Assembly: GCF_018069805.1 (NCBI RefSeq)
Contig: NZ_JAGPYN010000021.1
Location: 1 to 64,000 of the forward strand
Source: Pseudoalteromonas ostreae
GTDB taxonomy: Bacteria; Pseudomonadota; Gammaproteobacteria; Enterobacterales; Alteromonadaceae
Direction: 5' to 3'
Length of the DNA: 64,000 bases
Below are positions 59,127 through 64,000 of this stretch, piece after piece; positions within the stretch are counted from its first letter, which is position 1; every line of letters starts with the position of its first letter. A model generated the notes under the pieces. The model had not been told where the DNA came from and did not search any database. It saw only the letters and a program-made list of their open reading frames with translations. The translations under genes were made by a program, and so were the position numbers.

Positions 59127-61136
59127 TTAGAAATTGCGTATTTCTACCGTTGAATTATTAAACTCAAATTTATTAATTTTGCCACATTGAGCAACATGGT
59201 TAGTACTAGCATAAGGGGGGTTTGCTTGCGCAATATTGCCCTCCCAGCCCTGACCATTTTTAATAAACGCTTTTACCTCAAACCAGCCATTAACCGCTTT
59301 GCTGCAATCCATATCAACATCGAGCAGCCAATAATGTTCACCCCAAATATTCAGTGCTGTAACACCAAAGCCATCATTAGCAACGGTTTTTTCTGCCCCC
59401 CAAGTTGCTGGCCAAATATTAGTTGTCCAATCGGTTGCGGTCCCTTGTGCCTCAGTACTTTGGCCCATTTCAATACCATACCAATCTAGGTAATTATCGT
59501 TTGCTTTCCAAGGACTGGTAGTGGCACTTTGCAAATTATTATGGCGAATTGGCATAGCACATTCAAAGTTGCTGGTTTGGCAGTTACGTCCAAGGTTTGT
59601 GTTTGCATAAACATGGTCAATCCCGCCGCGAATAAACATATCTTGGCCAGTTTGCGTTTGTGCGTTAATAAATATCACCGTTCGCTGCCAATCACCCTGA
59701 GGATCAGGGGTTGAGTTAGTGGTTAACTTGGCATTTTTATGAATAGCCATTGCATCCCACGCGGCTACATTTAAGTTTATAGTACCATTTGCATTAACAG
59801 TAATAACTTCACCAGTACATCTTGTTGCATCATTAGTCAGCGCTCCTTTTAGCACGTTACAGTATTGCCCTGGAGCCATATCTGTTTGCACGGTAGTATT
59901 GAGTGTTGAGCCTTCTTTATTAATGGCAACATGACCTGAACTTCCTCTACCAAAGGCTATTTGATTATTAGTATTATCCCACCAATTGGTTGTTGCCCAG
60001 TTATCAGCCGTATTATTTCTAAAATCTACACCACCTGCAATGTATGCCCAACGATGCTCACATTGCCAATTACTCGCAAAGCATTCTAAATTACCGTTGT
60101 TATGTACAGGTACGCTTGGGCCACCAGCATCTGTGTCACCATGATAGTCGTAACTAGACATTACTTTTGGGTAACCATACGGGTAAGCCAACATAAATAC
60201 GTTTGCTAAGTCGTACAAGCGGCCATCTTCAAAGGTAATAACATTACCGGCACCACCATGACCGCGTTGATTATCATGATTATCTACAAATACTACAGCT
60301 GATGCACTTGGCATAAACCCCCACCCTTCACCAAAATTACTTAACCATGCGAGCGAGCCATTTCTAAAGGTATTGCCAAGTTCAGTGCTGTATTTAAACT
60401 CCGTAACTAAACCTGACGCTAAATACTCAGAGGCACCAACAGCCTCGCCACCTTGATCAATTACTTCTTGAAAGACCACTGGCGAGCCATTCACTTTCGC
60501 CATTAAACTTTGAATATCACTGGCTGCAACATGTTTAGAGGCATCAAACCGAAAACCCTTAACACCAATGGCTTGTAATTCATTAATGTAAGCCGCTAAT
60601 GTGTTTTGGACATACGTTGCAGCGGTATCTAAATCTGCTAGTCCAACTAACTCACAGTTTTGTACTCGGTAACGATCGTTGCCGTAGTCAGAGCCATTAA
60701 TGGTGCAACTGGTGTGGAAGTCTTGTGGGCTATAAATTGGGTATTGTTTATTACCATAGGTATTACCAGCGGTTCCTGTACCACTGCCTGCAGCCATATG
60801 ATTGATTAAAGTATCTACATAAATATCAACGCCAGCGGCATTACAGCGATTAACCATATCAATAAACTGCTCGCGGTTACCGCCTCGGCTTTGCAATAGG
60901 TAACTGACAGGTTGATAACGCGTCCACCATTGGCTGCCTTGTATATGTTCATTAGGCGGCGATACCTGTACCGCAGCATAGCCTTTAGGTCCTAGGTATT
61001 GTTCACATTCGAGGGCTACATCTTGCCAGTTCCATTCAAATAGATGGACGAATGTTGTTGGTGTTGCATTTGCAATCGACGTAGCACTTAGGGCAATACT
61101 TAGCCCAATAGTGATTACTATTTTTTTAATTTTCAT
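59127..61136 (-). CDS. amy: Secreted alpha-amylase with C-terminal propeptide
   Basis: A 669-residue GH13 alpha-amylase precursor. It has a 24-residue signal peptide (ending SIANA), a mature enzyme starting [13 protein letters not shown], and a C-terminal region (about 478-669) that in the P. haloplanktis enzyme is a secretion propeptide removed outside the cell. Catalytic residues are D198 (GFRFDASKH), E224 (FQEVIDQGG) and D288 (DNHDNQ). R196 agrees with the chloride-binding Arg of chloride-dependent amylases. It hydrolyses starch and glycogen endo-wise. Length and sequence agree closely with the known psychrophilic enzyme, from memory. It is monocistronic. Confidence 0.96.
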   Translation of the reverse strand: MKIKKIVITIGLSIALSATSIANATPTTFVHLFEWNWQDVALECEQYLGPKGYAAVQVSPPNEHIQGSQWWTRYQPVSYLLQSRGGNREQFIDMVNRCNAAGVDIYVDTLINHMAAGSGTGTAGNTYGNKQYPIYSPQDFHTSCTINGSDYGNDRYRVQNCELVGLADLDTAATYVQNTLAAYINELQAIGVKGFRFDASKHVAASDIQSLMAKVNGSPVVFQEVIDQGGEAVGASEYLASGLVTEFKYSTELGNTFRNGSLAWLSNFGEGWGFMPSASAVVFVDNHDNQRGHGGAGNVITFEDGRLYDLANVFMLAYPYGYPKVMSSYDYHGDTDAGGPSVPVHNNGNLECFASNWQCEHRWAYIAGGVDFRNNTADNWATTNWWDNTNNQIAFGRGSSGHVAINKEGSTLNTTVQTDMAPGQYCNVLKGALTNDATRCTGEVITVNANGTINLNVAAWDAMAIHKNAKLTTNSTPDPQGDWQRTVIFINAQTQTGQDMFIRGGIDHVYANTNLGRNCQTSNFECAMPIRHNNLQSATTSPWKANDNYLDWYGIEMGQSTEAQGTATDWTTNIWPATWGAEKTVANDGFGVTALNIWGEHYWLLDVDMDCSKAVNGWFEVKAFIKNGQGWEGNIAQANPPYASTNHVAQCGKINKFEFNNSTVEIRNF

Positions 61137-61245
61137 TGTGTGTTCCGTTGTATTGTCAAGTAACAGGCATTCTGCATTTACAAAGAATTAACAATAGAGC
61201 GGTTCTCACAAAATGAAAATTGAATACGTATGCAATCAAAAGTTC
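61137..61245. other. Amylase upstream region
   Basis: About 110 bp of AT-rich DNA before the amylase signal peptide, bounded upstream by the DUF1289 terminator. No clear maltose-type operator was seen. Confidence 0.35.
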
Positions 61246-61290
61246 AAAAACACCACTGCATTATGAATGCTTAGCACAAATGCAGTGGTG
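61246..61290 (-). terminator. Terminator downstream of the DUF1289 gene
   Basis: Perfect 11-bp stem CACCACTGCAT / ATGCAGTGGTG (61251-61261 and 61280-61290) with an 18-nt loop, followed by GTTTTTG on the minus strand. It lies about 165 bp past the DUF1289 stop. Confidence 0.65.
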
Positions 61291-61454
61291 CAAGTGTATC
61301 GCTAACTTATTCTTTGTGTGTTGGAGTATTTATTAACAGGCATTACAGAGCAGTAAAACCTAGTATACGGTTTTTATCTTTATTACGAATTAAATGGTAA
61401 TAACCTTGAAATTTGGAGTTAGCTTTTTACACTGCAGTTCGATCTACAAAGTGA

Positions 61455-61649
61455 TTATTTATGTTGCGCGTCTTTGCGATTTTGGCATTCATTAAGAATC
61501 TGCTGCTTTTGTGCAGGGCTTGCACTGTGCCACGCAAGAATTTCATCAAGAGTTCTAAAGCAACCGATACAGGTATCGTTTTTATCCAAACAACAATGCC
61601 GAATACATGGGCTACTTGGTTCTTCATTGCTCACTTTAATGTTATTCAT
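61455..61649 (-). CDS. DUF1289 domain protein
   Basis: A 64-residue protein with the DUF1289 four-cysteine pattern: SPCIRHCCLDKNDTCIGCFRTLDEI. These short proteins are thought to bind a metal or Fe-S centre; no function is established. The start at 61649 (MNNIKVS) is preferred over an upstream TTG, because AAGG lies about 11 nt upstream of the ATG. Confidence 0.85.
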   Translation of the reverse strand: MNNIKVSNEEPSSPCIRHCCLDKNDTCIGCFRTLDEILAWHSASPAQKQQILNECQNRKDAQHK

Positions 61650-61666
61650 TAATTTTACCTTCAACC

Positions 61667-61909
61667 TTACTTATTAGACACTAGCCTTAGTTTTAGCTCG
61701 TGTCTAATAGGTGTTGTTGATAATCGGCTAGCGACAACTAAACTATGACCACTGCCCTTTACTTGTTCTGATGTTTCGCCATAAATGCTATCGATCCGTA
61801 GAAAACTTAATACTGGTAAATATGCGCAAATCAACCACTGTATTACCAGCTGTAAATTTGTGTAAATTAGTACTATCAACAGGTAAATATTACCTGTTGA
61901 TAGAACCAT
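61667..61909 (-). pseudogene. Possible gene remnant between mscS and DUF1289 gene
   Basis: An 80-codon open frame whose first codons fall inside the hairpin after mscS and which has no ribosome-binding site. Its second half (RIDSIYGETSEQVKGSGHS, then LVVASRLSTTPIRHELKLRL) looks protein-like. It ends 17 bp before the DUF1289 start. It may be the 3' remnant of a lost gene or chance; I do not recognise it. Confidence 0.25.
61873..61903. terminator. Hairpin after mscS
   Basis: Perfect 14-bp stem CTATCAACAGGTAA / TTACCTGTTGATAG with a 3-nt loop, 6 bp past the mscS stop codon. It lacks a proper T-run on either strand, so it may act as a 3' stabiliser or a protein site rather than an intrinsic terminator. 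Confidence 0.55.
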
Positions 61910-62824
61910 TTATTGTTCTGAGTGCTGGCGCTTTTCAGTGATCATCGCATCGAGTTTTTCACCGCCTTTAATACCAAAATCAAGGGTGCGAATTGGGAAT
62001 GGAATACTAATATCAGCGTCACTTAGCGCTTGTTTGACTGCCACAATTGCTTTATGGCGTACGGTCATAAAATCGGCCTCGCCGGGATATCTGATCCAAA
62101 ACCACACCAGTAAGTTGACACTACTGTCGCCAAACCCTTCGGCATAAACAGCGGTTTCTTCTTGTTTAATTACAAAATCAAATTCATTGATTTTTTTAAC
62201 TATCACCTCGCCAGCCAGCTCTGGGTCATCACCATATGAAATGCCCACTGGCACTTCAATGCGGCGTACACCTAAGGTACTGTAATTACGTAATACATTA
62301 CGAAAAAGTATTTTGTTAGGCACTAAAATCAATTGCCCATAAAAGTTTTCGATAAGCGTGTTGCGCAAATTTATTGAGCGCACATTGCCAAACACATCAT
62401 CGGTTTTTATAACATCGCCTGTTTTAAAAGGTTTGCGAATACCCATAGCAATACCAGCGATTAGGTTCTCTGTCATATCCTGAAAGGCAAAACCAATGGC
62501 AAGCCCCACAATACCGGCACCTGCAAGCAATGAGGTGACCGTGCCTTTGAGCCCCATAAAATCGAGGGCAACAAATAATCCCACGCACAATATAATCATT
62601 TTGAAAATTGAGGCCATTAAGTCGGCAATTTGTTGGGAGTCTAACGAGCGGCGTAAAACATTGCGCATCATCGAACCTAAAAAACGCGCGAGAATTGAGA
62701 AAATAATGGCGATGATCACCGCCACTATAAAATTAGGTATATGACTTATTACGACATCAAACCAGCCACCGAGTTTTTCTTCAATAAGTTTTTCGGCATC
62801 GCTGATAGAAGGTATTTTTAGCAT
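61910..62824 (-). CDS. mscS: MscS-family mechanosensitive channel
   Basis: A 304-residue channel. It has about three hydrophobic segments (about 28-47, 68-88 and 92-120) with the pore helix GAGIVGLAIGFAFQDMTENLIAG, then the beta-domain NLRNTLIENFYGQLILVPNK. The length fits MscS itself (286 in E. coli) rather than the larger relatives. It releases osmolytes on hypo-osmotic shock. It is a single gene with a hairpin after it. Confidence 0.92.
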   Translation of the reverse strand: MLKIPSISDAEKLIEEKLGGWFDVVISHIPNFIVAVIIAIIFSILARFLGSMMRNVLRRSLDSQQIADLMASIFKMIILCVGLFVALDFMGLKGTVTSLLAGAGIVGLAIGFAFQDMTENLIAGIAMGIRKPFKTGDVIKTDDVFGNVRSINLRNTLIENFYGQLILVPNKILFRNVLRNYSTLGVRRIEVPVGISYGDDPELAGEVIVKKINEFDFVIKQEETAVYAEGFGDSSVNLLVWFWIRYPGEADFMTVRHKAIVAVKQALSDADISIPFPIRTLDFGIKGGEKLDAMITEKRQHSEQ

Positions 62825-62924
62825 TGCTTAACCTTGATTATTTTATAAATAGTGTCAGGTTAATGCAAAATAAGCGCCAAAACTAAAAAGCCATGCATTG
62901 CATGACTTTTAAACAGATTAATAA

Positions 62925-63704
62925 CTAGTTTTGTTCATCTCTTAGAAATACTGGCTCCAGCTCTTTTTGGGTCGCTTCGCTACTGTAGTAGTAACCATCA
63001 ACAGTAAACTTTTTTAAATCGCTTAACTGGGTAACTTTATTCTCAATAATGTAGCGAGCCATCAAGCCGCGAGCTTTTTTAGCATAAAAGCTGATAATTT
63101 TATATTGGCCGTTTTTACAGTCTTTAAAGTGTGGAGTAATGATCTGCGCGTTTAAGGCTTTTTTATCAACCGCTTTAAAATACTCGTTTGATGCTAAATT
63201 TACTAAATATTGGCTATCTTGCTCAGCGAGTACGGTATTAAGTTTATCTGCAATAATACTGCCCCAAAACTCATAGAGGTTTTTACCACGACGATTACCA
63301 AGCTTAGTACCCATTTCTAAACGATAGGCTTGCATTAAATCAAGTGGTTTTAATAACCCGTAAAGGCCCGATAAAATACGTAAATGGCTTTGCGCGTAAT
63401 CAAGTTGCCCAGCAGTTAAGCTGTTTGCATCTAAACCACCATATACATCGCCATTAAAAGCCATCACAGCTTGTTTGGCGTTGTCGGTAGTAAACGGTTG
63501 CGACCATTCACTAAAGCGAGCAGCATTAAGGCCTGCTAGCTTATCGCTAATTTTCATTAAACTGCTAATTTGTACTGGCGTTAATTCGCGGCACACCGTC
63601 ATCAACTCTTCGCTGTGTTCAAGTAACTCAGGTTGCGTGAATTTACCAGTGCTTGCTTGGCTCTCGTAATCTAAATTTTTTGCAGGTGAAATAACAGTGA
63701 TCAT
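62925..63704 (-). CDS. yaaA: Peroxide stress protein YaaA
   Basis: A 259-residue member of the UPF0246/DUF328 family. Features are the N-terminal [29 protein letters not shown], the [29 protein letters not shown] block and [18 protein letters not shown]. YaaA limits free iron and DNA damage during peroxide stress and binds DNA. A probable transaldolase starts divergently, as yaaA and talB are close in E. coli. Confidence 0.94.
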   Translation of the reverse strand: MITVISPAKNLDYESQASTGKFTQPELLEHSEELMTVCRELTPVQISSLMKISDKLAGLNAARFSEWSQPFTTDNAKQAVMAFNGDVYGGLDANSLTAGQLDYAQSHLRILSGLYGLLKPLDLMQAYRLEMGTKLGNRRGKNLYEFWGSIIADKLNTVLAEQDSQYLVNLASNEYFKAVDKKALNAQIITPHFKDCKNGQYKIISFYAKKARGLMARYIIENKVTQLSDLKKFTVDGYYYSSEATQKELEPVFLRDEQN

Positions 63705-63951
63705 AGTTAGCTATTGACTTGGAAATTATTTAATGTCAATTTCAACATTAAATGAAACGAAAAGCACGTTTTGTTTATATCAATTAGCTTGAATTGATTG
63801 ATATGATACCTACCTTATTCGCATAGCAGATTTAGCCATGCTCTTCGTTCTTTACTGATACGGACATAAGACCTATAAAGCACTGTCATAGTGTTGCAGT
63901 ATAAGGTAGTTACAGTATTTTCTTTTAACTTGCTTGGAATGAGGAAAGCAA
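63705..63951. other. Divergent promoter region of yaaA and transaldolase
   Basis: About 250 bp with no gene. GAGG lies just upstream of the plus-strand ATG at 63952. No clear regulatory repeats were seen. Confidence 0.4.
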
Positions 63952-64000
63952 ATGACTTCAGCTCTACAAAGGCTCAAACAACATTCATCTATCGTGGCCG
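63952..64000 (+). CDS. tal: Probable transaldolase, N-terminal fragment
   Basis: Only the first 16 codons are in the window: MTSALQRLKQHSSIVA. The pattern (M-T-x-x-L-x-x-L-K-x-x-T/S-x-V/I-V-A) is that of transaldolase B, and in E. coli yaaA and talB are close neighbours. A GAGGAA site precedes the ATG by about 8 nt. The gene runs off the right edge, so this is a context-supported guess. Confidence 0.6.
   Translation, partial: MTSALQRLKQHSSIVA

Overview
The window looks like chromosomal DNA of a marine gammaproteobacterium, most likely Pseudoalteromonas. The evidence is an alpha-amylase precursor that closely matches, from memory, the cold-adapted amylase of P. haloplanktis (669 residues with a C-terminal secretion propeptide); complete Na+-translocating NADH:quinone reductase and cytochrome bo3 operons; FabV enoyl reductase; a secreted subtilase with PKD and chitin-binding-type modules; and an AT-rich composition. 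No rRNA, tRNA, CRISPR array, integrase or intact insertion sequence was seen.

Layout. 0-3 kb: a MocR/PdxR-type regulator divergent from a GNAT acetyltransferase/PaiB-like pair. 3-8 kb: cyoABCDE on the minus strand. 8-9.1 kb: a small membrane protein and a hairpin-rich gap. 9.1-16.3 kb: nqrABCDEF with its maturation genes apbE and nqrM. 16.7-22.8 kb: fabV, bolA and an AlkB-like gene on the minus strand, then rlmG-yajG-ppi-ampG on the plus strand. 22.8-28.3 kb: an XRE regulator, a 58-residue membrane protein, an RND efflux pair and erpA. 28.3-32.3 kb: a periplasmic binding protein and porin, divergent from a chemoreceptor. 32.5-37.1 kb: ClC channel, hemJ, pyrB and hemL. 37.2-42.4 kb: mrcB (PBP1B), a structured noncoding repeat, a 53-residue Pmp3/YqaE protein, amtB-glnK with a sigma-54/NtrC control region, and a decayed REC-GGDEF gene. 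42.6-47.4 kb: S10 carboxypeptidase, a hypothetical membrane protein, formyl-THF cyclo-ligase, rpiA and serA. 47.5-52.6 kb: amidohydrolase, gene debris, VOC protein, a frameshifted membrane protein, trmN6 and srmB. 52.6-55.5 kb: secreted subtilase and a BON protein. 55.7-58.5 kb: DUF262 protein, HEPN protein and C5 DNA methyltransferase. 59-64 kb: amylase, DUF1289 protein, MscS channel, yaaA and the first codons of a probable transaldolase.

Most of the window is core metabolism: aerobic and sodium-coupled respiration, haem and pyrimidine synthesis, nitrogen uptake and cell-wall synthesis, plus secreted hydrolases for polymer degradation. The main accessory segment is 55.7-58.5 kb, where a GmrS-like DUF262 protein and a HEPN protein are translationally close and face a solitary cytosine-5 DNA methyltransferase. 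This looks like a compact modification/defence module with no recognisable restriction endonuclease. Other points of interest are a 319-bp element that folds as a three-way junction (39.56-39.88 kb), an 11-G tract inside amtB, and two genes broken in ways that can be read directly (REC-GGDEF and a membrane protein).
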